From the NCBI GenBank assembly GCA_030765065.1, contig CM060987.1:77615833-77679832 (forward strand): a DNA stretch of 64,000 nt, written 5' to 3'. Below the pieces are notes generated by a model. That model saw nothing but the letters and a program-made list of their open reading frames with translations. It had not been told where the DNA came from and ran no database searches. Source of the DNA: Deroplatys truncata. Its lineage: Eukaryota; Arthropoda; Insecta; Mantodea; Mantidae. How positions within the stretch are numbered: position 1 is the first letter of the stretch; each line of letters starts with the position of its first letter. The translations under genes and the position numbers were made by a program. This document shows, in pieces, positions 1 through 10,400 of this stretch.

Positions 1-110
1 GGATTCAGGGGGTCTCAAAAACATATATTTCCGGTGAAATCTCGGTATCGAATTTTTGAGTGGAATACAATACTTCCCCTTCTTACTATACGTAGTAGAG
101 AAAGTAAAAA
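1..110 (-). mobile_element. Family A (HINE-like) copy, 5' end fragment
   Basis: This is the 5' end of a family A element on the minus strand, cut off by the left edge of the window. It contains the block 'ccggtgaaatctcggtatcg', found in many other copies, and ends in GTAGAGAAAGTAAAAA, the 5' terminus of the family. Its close match to the copies at 50,527 and 51,965 places it in the younger subfamily. Confidence 0.75.
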
Positions 111-174
111 TGTAGTGTATTAAAATATCATTTATAACAGTGCTTTTAAGAGACTAATTTCTGCTTATCTGAAA

Positions 175-233
175 TCTCTCTAGCTCTCTCTGTCTCTCTG
201 TCTCTCTCTCTCTGTGTGTGTGTGTGTGTGTGT
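175..233. repeat. Compound (TC)n-(TG)n microsatellite
   Basis: A run of TCTC/TGTC units passes directly into (TG)n. The rest of 111-356 is AT-rich and shows no gene or recognisable repeat. Confidence 0.9.
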
Positions 234-378
234 GAACAAAATTTATAGTGAATGCTGATAGTCATTTTGAAATATAACATTATGTTTCTTCTTGCAATAT
301 TACTCATATATTGTTACTGATTTATTCTAAGATATCATTCATCCCATATAAATAAATGCTGGTGTGTTGCATTCACAT

Positions 379-907
379 ACCAGCGGGATGGATCATGTGG
401 TAACGTCTATGGCCCGCATTCGGGAGGTCGTGCGTTCGATTTCGTGGCCGACCTTCCTGACTCATGGGTTTTTTCAGGGTTTCCCCGAGTCGCTAGACGA
501 ATGCTGGGAAGGTTCCTTACATCTCTGAATTTTCTGTCCCTACATTTCACCTACATTCTCATTCCACTTCACTTTGATCTGCTTGGTCTGTTTCATGGCT
601 GAAAGTGTCGGCGGGAGTCTCGGCGTTGCATAGTAGAGGTAGAAGGATATTCTATGTAAAACTTCGGTCCCTGGAATGGGAGCGGACTCCGAGTCCCGGG
701 TCCGCCCCCCAGGAGTTGTGCAAGCCCACAAGGGGCAGGGGAGCCGGTTACACCAGCTGCCATACCTCCTGATCCGGCCGCTCTCTGTCTCCTCTCCCCT
801 CACCCCTCCATCCCGAGGACACCCCGTTAGGGTGCATCAGACATAAAAGGTTTTGTACATCCTAAGTCCCCCTCCGCAGTTAGTCCCAAGTCCTAATCCT
901 AGTCCTA
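379..907 (+). mobile_element. tRNA-derived SINE with 9 bp target duplication
   Basis: The head carries a B-box-like GCGTTCGATTTCG and the shared SINE body 'gtcgctagacgaatgctggg', also found near 42,590 and 46,235. The insertion is flanked by CATTCACAT at 370-378 and again at 908-916, as expected for LINE-mediated retrotransposition. It landed in the 3' end of a family A element. Its GC-rich body differs sharply in base composition from the AT-rich surroundings. No poly-A tail is obvious; the 3' end has repeated 'agtcctaatcc'-like units at 885-905. Confidence 0.75.
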
Positions 908-969
908 CATTCACATGAATTTCTTTAACTTTATATAACTATTGTTGTGAAAGCTTATTCTCCTATATA

Positions 970-2257
970 CGAGGGCGGATCGAAAAGTAACGCGCAATAT
1001 TTTTTCTGCCTAAGTATTGTAGCTGGAAGGTTGCAATTGCACACAGATGTAGTTTGAAGTTTTCACTACATAAGGTATTTTTGTGTCATGTGCAGCTCTA
1101 GCGAGAGAAACGTGAACTACGCAACAAAGATGGTGCGCATGTTACTGTCGTCCACGTGTGAAGAGCAGAGAGGTGTGGTTCGATAGTTGGGGGCCAAAGG
1201 GTATAAACCGAGTGATATTCACAGGAATATGCGTGGCGTGGTTAGAGATGATTGTATGGACCGTTGCAATGTCTCCAGTTGCTGTGCGTTCTTCCTAGAG
1301 GGCCGTAGGAACCTTAGTGATTCGCCACGCTCCGGGAGGCCGCTAACAGCTGCAACCCGGCAGAATGTCAGAGGTATTGATGAGGCAATTCTGAACGACC
1401 GGCATGTGCAACTGCGAAACTTATCGCAACAGTTCAACATTTCCTATGGTGCAGTGTACGATATTGTTCATAACACGTTGAAATTTCGTAAAGTAGTGCA
1501 CGCTGGGTGCCTAAAAACTTGACAGACAACCACAACGGTCAGCGAATGATGACGAGCTTGGATCACCTAAGGCGATAGACCGCAGAAGAGCGTGAATTTC
1601 TGAAAGAAATCGTCATTGGTGATGAGTCGTGGGCATACCATTACACACCCGAAACCAAGCAGACAAGTATGGGGTGGAAACATGCTGATTCTCCAGTGAA
1701 GAAACAATGCAAAGTGACTCAGTCTGCTAGGAAAGTGCTTGTGACAGTGTTCTGGGATATGCATGGTGCTGTATTGGTGACTTTGCTGAACACGGGACCA
1801 CTGTGAATGCTGCAGCCTGCATGAAAACTTTGGTAAAGTTGAATGCTGACGATGTCAAAATTCTTCATGACAATGCTCGCCCTCATGTTGCTGCTGCTGT
1901 TCGTCAGAAAATCACCAAATTTGACCGGGAGTTGCTCCAGCATCCACCATACAGTCCGGATCTTGCACCGTCGGACTTTCATCTGTTTGGTCCCATGAAG
2001 AAATTTCTGGCCGGCCAACGTTGCGACAGATGCGGAAGTGAAATCAGCAGTCCGCAGATGGCTATACTCCAAGGAAACGGACTTCTATGAACAGGACATA
2101 TTGAAACTGGTATCACGATGGGAGAAATGTGTTGAACTTTGGATTATGTCAAAAAGTAGGTAAAAGGTGTAAGTTCATTTGTGGTTATGTTGTTGTTTTT
2201 AACTATTAAACTTTTTTGTAAATAAATTATTGTGCGTTACTTTTCGATCCACCCTAG
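970..2257 (+). mobile_element. mariner element with terminal inverted repeats
   Basis: Terminal inverted repeats of about 30 bp (CGAGGGCGGATCGAAAAGTA at the left, CTAGGGTGGATCGAAAAGTA as the complement of the right) differ at only a few positions. The element is 1,288 bp, normal for mariner. It is flanked by TA on both sides (968-969 and 2258-2259), the duplication made by Tc1/mariner transposases. It sits inside an older family A copy and encodes a decayed DD34D transposase. Confidence 0.95.
1130..2160 (+). pseudogene. Decayed mariner transposase (DD34D)
   Basis: A cut-and-paste transposase would excise and reinsert the surrounding mariner at TA sites. The N-terminal helix-turn-helix part is seen as GAKGYKPSDIHRNM and LSQQFNISYGAVYDIVHNTL. 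The catalytic part shows the first Asp in VIGDESWAYHYTPETK, the second in ILHDNARPH and the third in YSPDLAPSDFHLF. Exactly 34 residues separate the last two, the DD34D signature of mariner. The frame starts near ATG 1130, has a stop at 1184-1186 ahead of LGAKG, and shifts near 1490, between 1770 and 1803, and again near 2020. It cannot make a working enzyme. The C-terminal stretch VKSAVRRWLYSKETDFYEQ remains readable in a shifted frame up to about 2,160. Confidence 0.92.
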
Positions 2258-3004
2258 TACTTCAGGTTAATTGAAAAAGCCCTAGCAGGAAAGCTATTAT
2301 GACACATTTCGTTTTAGGTACAAGGTGGATACGGGAAACCAAACCTATAATCTGATGTTTAAAAGCGGGTCCCTATGTGTTGGCTTTGAAATTTGGTACT
2401 CTTTCGTAGGCATAACAAAGAATAACTCAGTGGTGAGGATTTTAAACGAAGACTTACGTATTAAAAAATTCGAACAAATAATAGTTGTTTCGGAAGTGGC
2501 TGAGGCCACAAAAATAATTATTAGAAATAAATTGTGCATTTTAAAAGGATTTTCCGTGCAGTGAGTTCTTGACTATCTCTTATGGTTTACTAATTATTAA
2601 AACTATAAAAATTATATCCAAATGAAGAGGACTTCACAGACTATCCCCAGAAAATTCAAGATATGTATACAATTTGTATTGTAAATATCTTAAGTATATG
2701 ATATTATTATTAAAATGCATAAAGCCATGGGTATTACTTAAAAATTTATTGCGCAACTTTGGAAAATTTTGAATTTAACGACACCAGGTTTGGTATTTAT
2801 CAAAATCTATCCATTTTTACGAGTAGTTATGCTGTAGTTATGCTGCTGACAGACGCAAGCATACGGATCTTTTTCTAAAAATGTTTGTTTTCGGATTTAG
2901 GGTGCTTCAAAACCTTTATTTACGGGAAAACCTCGATGTCAAATTTTTGGGTGGAATTAAATACTTCCTCTACCTACTGGGTAATTGTAGAGAAAGTATA
3001 AACA

Positions 3005-3605
3005 TGTGATGTTTTACATTCACATGAATTTCTCTACTCACTAATATTTATTGTTATGCAGGTTCTACAATATATTCCTGCAAAGTTTATTCCTGTATTT
3101 CAAGTTAATTGAGACAAACGTTTTCATAAATAGTATTATTACACATTTCGTTATAGGTACACAGGGAACAGCTATAGTCATATGTTTAAAAACTGGTTGC
3201 TATATATTGGCCATGAAATTCCATGATAACGTGTGAAACAACCGAAGATTGTCATTTCTTCAAAAAATGAAATAAGTTATTGAAAAATTCAAACGAAGAA
3301 CAACGTAAGTCTTGGAAATGCCTTTATAATCAAAACGTTATTTGAAACAAATTATGATTTATGATTTATCAGGTTATAAAAATTATATAACATTCAGTTT
3401 GAATGCAGAGGACTGAACAGTATATTCCCAGAAAATTCAGAGTACACATGTTATCTATCTTGTAAATATCTTAAATAATATGTGGTGTAAAGCCATTTTT
3501 GACAAAATAAAATACATTTTATATTTATTCAGGGGGCCTTGGTGAAATCTCGACTTGGAATTTTTGGTTGGAATGCAACACTTCTACCTGTAGGCAGAGT
3601 AAAAA
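3005..3605 (-). mobile_element. Family A copy, internally shortened
   Basis: It directly abuts the previous copy. The 3' end 'acattcacatgaatttctctac' is near 3,015 and the 5' end GCAGAGTAAAAA near 3,605. The microsatellite-bearing part is missing: the text jumps from the 'gacaaaataaaa' block to 'tattcagggggcctt' near 3,530. The high divergence suggests an old copy. Confidence 0.75.
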
Positions 3606-5130
3606 TTCATCTGAATTTAACTGTTTGCGTGCTTGTACCATACTGAAACAGGCTTGATAATTATATAATAAATAAGCGATCTGTTACTCTTGTAGCTGAT
3701 CTGGTCGCATTTTATTACTAATAAAACAGAAATAATTGCCAACTGGAGTGTTAGCACTACTCCAACGATACAGAGAAGTTTTTGTAATATCAGGGGAGAT
3801 AACATGGGGGCTGGATGCATATTCGGGAGAGCTTGTGTATTTTGTTCTTTTGGGTTAGCAATATCCAGCTGGAATTTTTTCCGGCTTGCTATGTTATAAT
3901 AAACAAGGAGCGCAGATCCACGTTTCCGACGGCTGCTACAGGATCTGTGATTTAGCGGAGTGCGACTGAAGGTCTTAAGAAGCCCAGATATTACAGACGA
4001 TCCAGGAATCGCTATGCAAAACGAGCACCTAGAGGCAATCGATGTGAGAGAAGATGGGCAACTAAGAATGTTGGGACGTACATGAGAGAGTGAACCGGAA
4101 AGGGAAAGCGTTGTTGCTACGGTGCTTAACGAGCCATTTAGAAGGCTTGAAAGTGAAACAATGTGGCCTTCAGTTCGAGCCCCGCAGGATTACGTAGAAA
4201 GAGACAAGCAGTGTTCAATCCAATGAGGTGCCCGGAGGGGGGATTTCGGATTACGCTACAGAACTCCGGGAAAATAACAATGGATATAGCTCGCGTCGTT
4301 TTTGGCCTGGCAAGTTGGCTTGCTTATATCTATCCAGCTTAGCTGTTTATGAGAGCAAGTTAAATTATTGTGTGTGCAATGCCACGTTCAGGGAGGAAAA
4401 CATTAATAAATTTCGGAGTTTTCCCGTGAAAAGATTGTACAGAAAATATTAGTCAAAGAAAGTTGGGAAAAAAGGCAATAAAGTAAATAAACCCGTTTTG
4501 CTGATGTACTAGGGCTGCTTATAAATTTAGAGGTGGAAAGTGATAATATAATGTTTCATTATAGGGATGATTAATCGTATTAAGACAGCGCAGTCGAATA
4601 TAACAAGTAGCATTTAATGCATACATGAACATTTGTATTGAAGGACCAGAGGACTTATCCGCCAGTTACATTGAGAAGGTGATGGACTTGTATGCTTGCT
4701 AAAAATCTCGACGTGGGTATGTTTTACCTTTCTGCTACTTTTTCTTTCAGAGTGCTATAATGCAGCTTACATTGGCGTAACATGAGGCCTAAATTCGGGG
4801 AGAAAGGGCGCAAAATTAAAACTATCCTGTATTTGAAAACAGATGAATACAAATTGTGTTTACTATTGGTATAGGAGTTTTTGTTTTATTAGTAATGCGT
4901 TTGGTTATTTTATGGTTTGAATTATAATAACCACAATTAAAATATACAAAAACTCAAAATTTTTGTCACAAGGAGATCTCAAATTGTATTGAGATGACAT
5001 ACCCCAATGGCAACTTACAATGTTGTAAGTACTTTAAGTCCCTGGCTTCATAGTTTCAACCACTATTAGGTCAATTAATGGAATTACTTATTCTTCCACA
5101 CAAGCCGGGTGTTGGACAAGATTGGTACTG
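3606..5130. other. No gene seen
   Basis: No gene is supported here. A tRNA-like hint at 4,110-4,195 (a B-box-like AGTTCGAGCCCC near 4,175) could be a worn SINE, but it is weak. A block near 4,968-5,026 (CACAAGGAGATCTCAAATTG onward) recurs with few changes at 5,285-5,343, next to the SINE pair described below. Confidence 0.5.
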
Positions 5131-5131
5131 T

Positions 5132-5340
5132 AGAATCAGACGACTGAAAAATTCAATACCATGCCGGGATTTGAACCACGAATCTCCCGGGCTCCGTCCG
5201 GTTGCTCTAACCACTGAGCTACCATAGCAACATGCCAGTACGATATTAAACTCCCCAATTGATTCGCATTTTTACCGGTAAACCACAAGGCGATCTCAAA
5301 TTCTATTGAGATGACATATCCCAATCGCGACTTACAATGT
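5132..5340 (-). mobile_element. tRNA-like SINE, minus copy of a head-to-head pair
   Basis: On the minus strand it reads as a tRNA-like head with an A box (TAGCTCAGTGGTTAGAGC) and a B box (GGTTCAAATCC). The cloverleaf is imperfect: the T stem and acceptor pairs do not all form, so I call a tRNA-derived SINE rather than a working tRNA gene. A second copy lies in opposite orientation just to the right. Confidence 0.65.
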
Positions 5341-5530
5341 TACATTAATTTGAGATCTCCTTGTGGTTTACCGGAAAAAATGCGAATCAGTTGGGCAGTT
5401 CAATTTCGTACCGGCATGTTGCCATGGTAGCTCAGTGGTTAGAACAACCGGACGAAGACCGGGAGATCCTTGGTTCAAATCCCAGCTATGGCATTGCATT
5501 TTTCAGTCAACTGATTCTACGTTTCCAAAT
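5341..5530 (+). mobile_element. tRNA-like SINE, plus copy of a head-to-head pair
   Basis: This mirrors the copy at 5,132-5,340. It has 'ccttgtggtttaccgg', an A box (TAGCTCAGTGGTTAGAAC), a B box (GGTTCAAATCC) and the shared tail 'ttttcagtc-actgattctac'. GCCATGG and CTATGGC could form a tRNA-like acceptor stem, but the T stem has a mismatch. The two copies form a large inverted repeat with a short spacer. Confidence 0.65.
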
Positions 5531-5954
5531 AAAGAAGTGGTCTAGCCGATGCCACAGCATGCATAAAAGCCAGAAAAGGACAAAGCTATAAAGTACTGAA
5601 GTAGTATATAGCAACACCTTATCAGAATAGGACTGCATATGGTTGCAATACGCAACTCTAACCTGTTAATGCTAGTTAGAGATGATAGCCGGAGGGAGAA
5701 TGAGGAAGAGGCGCACGTAAGCTGCATACACCATCTACTCTGCCTTCGCTAATTAACACGCAATAACTGCTTCTGCAAACGCCTAGAGCACTTTGCTATT
5801 AGAATGATTGAACATGCGCAACATTGCATTAACTTCTGGCTTATTTTCAATTCAAAAAGTGTATCCAGAATAAATGACGGGAAATAGTTATTTTATAGCC
5901 ATTTGTGGTTACAGATTCTAACAATGAATCCTTTGAGCCCGATATATTCTGAGA

Positions 5955-6235
5955 TACAATATGGTGGTGATGATGGCGATGCCCAGTGTCAACTCACGTT
6001 GGCTTCCATGCGTCAGTTTTACAGTCCATTTTCTAGCCACATGCCTTGCGGCTGGTTTTCATTGTGCTAGGTAATGAAGGCAATACTAGCGAGGAGAGCA
6101 TGGAATGAATAGCAGAGAAACCGGAATACCCGGAGGAAACCAGCCTACGCGCCTCTTTGTTCCGTATCCGGACTTTAGGATCGATCCAGGGCAAAACACG
6201 ACTAGCCTGCGACTTAGCCACTGCGCCAACAATAT
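5955..6235 (-). mobile_element. tRNA-derived SINE, minus strand
   Basis: Read on the minus strand it begins GTTGGCGCAGTGGCTAAGTC (A-box-like) and has GGATCGATCCTAAAG (B-box-like). It then carries the SINE body phrase 'ggtttcctccgggtattccgg', similar to 'gttttctccgggttctccgg' in the SINE at 60,642. It ends in a GAT/CATCAC-rich tail near 5,955. The 5,535-5,950 stretch beside it shows nothing recognisable. Confidence 0.6.
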
Positions 6236-6639
6236 TTTAAATGAAACTTAAAACCGTTGTACAGACCGGCGGACTGACCGATTTCGGAAGCGGGAATTTT
6301 CTCCTTTAAGTTACAGAAGGAATCTGCACCTATTACAGTCTTATAAACTGAACACACTGCAGGTTCTCTTGACATGAAGGGTATTACTGCCAGCAGTCTC
6401 TGTTAGACTGATTGATCACGGAATTTGGATTAACACACATGTATCTGCTTACAAGACGGCGATTTTCTTTATCCACTGACACTTCAAATAAGTCTCTAAC
6501 AACTAAGAGAGTTTTCTCAACTACTAACATGGTATTCTATAACAATTTGAGATTAACATACAGAAAAACAAGCTCTGTCCAGTACGACACGGGTGACCGA
6601 GATCGCTGGGATATGTACTACTGAACAGGATAAGGTTTT

Positions 6640-6888
6640 CCATAGCCGGCCCTCGTAGCCGTGGTCGCTCCGGCGCTCCGCCAAGCTGAGGGTCGGGGGT
6701 TGCAGTCCCGCCACGGCCATGGGTGTTTGTGTGTGTATGTGTGTTGCGGAAATAAGTGGTATGAAAACAGTAAAACACAGTAACATTAATTGGGTACAAC
6801 AAGGGAACTTACATGTTCAAATTCCATTATCATTCTATTTCATTTCATGTATCATCATTGTCCACCGACTGTGGTGCCGTATGTAGAA
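6640..6888 (+). mobile_element. tRNA-derived SINE
   Basis: A GC-rich head 'ggccctcgtagccgtggtcg' carries an A-box-like part, followed by GGGTTGCAGTCCC as a B box. A GT-rich stretch follows. The tail 'atttcatgtatcatcattg' plus 'tgtggtgccgtatg' recurs at 47,295-47,340, so the two are one family. It ends directly against the 3' end of the family A copy at 6,891. The part from 6,240 to 6,640 shows nothing recognisable. Confidence 0.6.
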
Positions 6889-6890
6889 AA

Positions 6891-7740
6891 ATCTGATGTG
6901 TTACACTCACATTACTTTCTCTACTCTTGTACTAACTATTTTTACAAACGCTTATTCTCCGTCTGCTTCATGTTAATCTAGATAAACTTATTGTAATTTT
7001 CTTGTAGGTGCAAGGGGAATATGGTAGGCTTTAAGCGATAGTCAAATCTTTTAAGGGCTGGTTGCTATGTGGAGCATTCCATTCTCTTTGCATGTCCAGG
7101 ACATAAAAAAACGAATATTGAATTCTCATTTGAGAAAAAGTATTAAGTATTAGAAAATTGAAACAAATAACAAGGAATATCTCGGAAGTGGTTTTCTTGA
7201 CAAAAAATAAATAAAAGGTATTCGTCAAAAATTGTGTGTTTTAAGGATATCTACATTTTTTGTGCAGCGAAATTTTGTCTATCTCTTACGATTTACCAGA
7301 AACTACAGTTTCATTCAGAATGAACAGGACTTTTAGCGACATTCTCAGAAAGTTTAATATATATATTTTATTTGTCACGAAAATATGTTAAATATATGAT
7401 ATTTTAATCAAAATCGTTTGCGCCATTTTTTATAAAATAACAATTTTCGAAAAATGTTTCATGTAAAGTATAGTCTGGGGTGAGGGATTTTCTTGAAGAT
7501 CTTCCTGTGTCATCTTTGAAAGATGCTGAATCTAAATACCATGTTTGGTATTTATCCGACTTTTCGTTTTTGAGTTATGCTGTTCACATACACACAGATA
7601 CACACGGACCTTTTTCTAAACATGCTTTTCTTGGAATCAGGGCTCTCAAAACATGTATTTCCGGTGAAATCTCGGTATCGAATTTTTGGGTGGAATGCAA
7701 TACTTCCCCTACTTACTATACGTAGTAGAGAAAGTAAAAA
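6891..7740 (-). mobile_element. Family A full-length copy
   Basis: Both ends are present. The 3' end (complement CTGATGTGTTACACTCACAT, which holds the 5 bp hairpin stem) is at 6,892. The 5' end GTAGTAGAGAAAGTAAAAA is at 7,722-7,740. The length is 850 bp. The microsatellite is short here (ACACACAGATACACAC near 7,590). The open frame at 7,480-7,725 is a shadow of the repeat and is shared by other copies; I do not regard it as a gene. Confidence 0.85.
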
Positions 7741-7799
7741 GTAGGCATTAAACACCACTAAAAAAACTCAGCTGAGATTTATTCCATGCCGTTGTAAAC

Positions 7800-8175
7800 T
7801 CTCAGACTACCGAGCGGGATGATTCAGGCGATAGCGTGTGAAGTTCGTATCGAGAAGTCTCTGGTTCGATTACCGTTGTGCCCGATCACCCACACCTTGG
7901 GTGTTTCTTGGTTTTTCCAAATTTTTAGATGAATGAAGGGGTGCATTATAAACTACCACGAATTTCGCTGCCATTCATTTACTCTTATTTCGTTTTCATC
8001 TTCATCTTTCTGACTTGCAGGGTTAGGTATGTGAACGATTGTGTGCGGCTTATGCAAGAATGTGCGTTGAGAGAACTTTTTCCTTGGCATGCAACCTTCT
8101 ACCCGAACCTTCGTGAGGATAGGAGAGGATATCGAAAGGGGCGACCGAGGATGTTCTATCTGGAAACGCATGGTC
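7800..8175 (+). mobile_element. tRNA-derived SINE
   Basis: It begins 'ccgagcgggatgattcaggc' and has a B box (GGTTCGATTACCG). 'cttgggtgtttcttggtttt' and 'ttttagatgaatga' follow, corresponding to the SINE body phrase 'gtcgctaggcgaatgctggg'. The 3' half runs to about 8,175, where a family A fragment begins. Confidence 0.55.
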
Positions 8176-8189
8176 CCCGCCTGGTGCCA

Positions 8190-8247
8190 TTTAAATATTA
8201 CGTTTGGTATTTTTCCGACTTATTTTATACTGTTTAAATATAGACAG

Positions 8248-8290
<43 letters not shown>

Positions 8291-8425
8291 GACCCTTTTT
8301 CTAAAAAAGTTATTTTTTATTCAGGTTCAAAGCATGTATTTCATTGAAATACCTCTATCGAACTTTTCGGTGGAATGCATTACTTCATTTATCTCTATAA
8401 GTGCTAGAGAATAAAGAAATATATT
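8190..8425 (-). mobile_element. Family A 5'-part fragment with (CA)n expansion
   Basis: This fragment holds 'acgtttggtatttttccgac', then a pure (CA)n tract at about 8,249-8,288 at the usual microsatellite site, then the 'tatttcattgaaatacctc' block and a worn 5' terminus. The (CA)n tract is one of the longest in the window. Confidence 0.7.
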
Positions 8426-8729
8426 TAAAATTTACATTTCCTCCTAATATTTCTAAACTTCTATGTTTGTAAACAGGCTGTTATATCCGGTAAAAATGTT
8501 TAAGATGTATTTATGTGCATCAAACACCAAGTGGCCATTTTAGCGTAACTGGCAGGATGAAGTAGTCATTAGTCACATTTCAGAAAAAAATGTAAGTAAA
8601 TAACTTTATTTATCGCTACGTTAATCTGTTTGGTGGAAAATTATAGGTACATTCTTTATGCAGAACGCAAATCAGTAAACACATTAATAATTCTTGGAGT
8701 GACCACTTCTCTCTACCTTTTAAATACTG

Positions 8730-9386
8730 GAAAAATGAGAACACTGGTTGATAGGAAACACAATTTATTCATCACTTAGCGTAGCAGAACACGCTACACA
8801 TGAGCCACTGTTACCACACACTCAGAACAGAACACAACTGATACGTCGAATCACAACTCACATCTGAACTGCACTCGGCACATCCCACTTCTGACACCAC
8901 TGTAACAAATGAGAACACCAGTTACTGCGAAACACACTTTATTTATCACAGTGTAGCACAGAAGTTAACACTTGAGCAACTGGCACACAGTCAGAACACA
9001 ACACAATCGATCCGTTCGAATACAACTCACAACTGAACTGCTGAGTCACAACTTAAGCTGAACTGCACTCATACTGTCCACTTTTAACTTCATAACTTCT
9101 TAGCTAACTGAACTGCCCAACAGGGCTCTAGCTATCCTCCTTATATAGCCCCGCATACAAAGCAGGGGAGGCCACTAGAACTGCCGAAAGTAATCTTCTG
9201 GAGCAGTAACTACCCAAACTGCGGAGAAGCGGCACATAATGGGTTTGTTGTGCGGGCTATTGTTCTGAGGGCCGGTCATTAGCAGCACCCAGCCGGCCAA
9301 GTAAGCGGGTTGGAATACGCTCACCCCGGCGGCCCGTAGGTAACTTCCCGCCGCGGTCACAATACGTACCTTGTGTACCACTTACA
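8730..9386 (-). mobile_element. Gypsy-like LTR fossil
   Basis: The minus-strand LTR runs from 9386 (TGTAAG) to 8901 (TTACA), about 486 bp. It has a TATA-like 'ctatataagg' and a polyadenylation signal (AATAAA) near its 3' end. Directly beyond it lies 'tggtgtcagaagtggga', the leader and primer-site region typical of Gypsy/Ty3 elements. Further left (8730-8882) is a second segment resembling an LTR 3' end. No gag or pol coding region is visible, so the element is a broken remnant. The divergence between the two LTR-like parts suggests it is not recent. Confidence 0.65.
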
Positions 9387-10194
9387 GAACATGCTATATA
9401 CAACTTGATTACTTTCATTAAAGGGGAAACTCTTATAACGACCTACATATTCAAAGTATTTAGTATGTCTTTCATTATAGGTTTTGTGAAAATTAACTGT
9501 AACTTACTGAAGGTTTATAAGCATATTTTTTCGGGCAAACTTTGTTTATTACAAAATTCGATAGGATGAATATTTAAGAAATACACAATTTTTCGTTATC
9601 ATAAACATACATAAACTAGTTCTTTGATAAATTAAGTTGTTTTTTATTTACCATCACAAAAGCAAAGTTCCAAACGCTTCACATTCAAGGTTTCTGGAGT
9701 GCAAATCTTAATTGGGGTGGATTGTTTGGTTAAGATTTTTTCTGGATTTTTCCCTTATATTCAAAGATGAATGTGGGATACTTTTAAGATCTATGCACCC
9801 CTTTGACCGATCCGGTTAAAGGAAATAATAATAATAACAATAATAATGTACATACCACGCTGCTACCTAGATAGAAATTCCGGTTTATCAAGCTACTTGT
9901 GCTGAAATGTTCAAACAGGATTTTGCTCACTTTTAGAATGAATATCAAGTAGCTTTATTAACGTATGCGATCTCCGAGCGCATTTTCTCATTAATTTAAT
10001 ACTTTCGGGATTGTCTGAAATGATCCGCTTGTTTTAAGAACAGAAAACTTCCAGACGTGTGTGTGACAGGGAGAGAAAGAATGAGAAAGGGGCAGGGAGA
10101 CATAGAACGATCATGGATTTTGAGGATGGTAAACATAAGCAACACTATATAAATTACTCTCAGCTATTCATGATATTTCTCTTTGTCTACTTTA
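9387..10194. other. No gene seen; possible SINE scrap
   Basis: The stretch is AT-rich. A short segment at 9,700-9,790 ('tttttctggatttttccctt', 'aaagatgaatg') resembles the middle of the SINE bodies nearby and may be a scrap of one. Nothing else is recognisable. Confidence 0.5.
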
Positions 10195-10400
10195 CTGAAC
10201 ACTAAATTAAATCCATTTCACCACCATTTCGCTTCATCTACTTCCTTCATCCCATACCAGGCATCGGGCTGATCACCCATCCTGGATGCTCTGTCTGATC
10301 CATGAGTGTCTGCTCCTCGACGGGCCTCTGACCCCAGGCACCCGCTTGTAAGTCATGGGGGGTGTAAGTCCTACATAAGAGGAGGGTAAACAGATAATGA
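10195..10400 (+). mobile_element. SINE 3' half (truncated)
   Basis: The block 'ataccaggcatcgggctgat' through 'ctcctcgacgggcctctgac', 'cataagaggaggg' and a TAAACAG end is nearly the same as the 3' half of the SINE at 60,642-60,942. The tRNA-like head is missing. Confidence 0.7.

Larger units (their letters stand above)
357..3003 (-). mobile_element. Family A copy broken by a SINE and a mariner
   Basis: This old minus-strand family A copy is split into three pieces: 357-378, 908-969 and 2258-3003. The 3' terminal motif (GTGTTGCATTCACAT) lies at 363-378 and resumes at 908 after a SINE. The sequence 'gaaagcttattctcctata' then stops at the TA where the mariner starts, and 'cttcaggttaattgaaaaagc' continues after it. 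The 5' end GTAGAGAAAGTATAAA lies at 2988-3003. The neighbouring copy at 3,005 reads through both break points, which confirms the joins. The microsatellite part is reduced to a few bases here. Confidence 0.8.

Noticed and set aside
5150-5240. A tRNA gene on the minus strand (also at 5,415-5,495 plus, 24,507-24,575 plus and 32,860-32,930 minus)
   Set aside because: A and B boxes are good, but the T and acceptor stems do not pair fully and each lies at the head of a repeated body. They are better explained as tRNA-derived SINEs.
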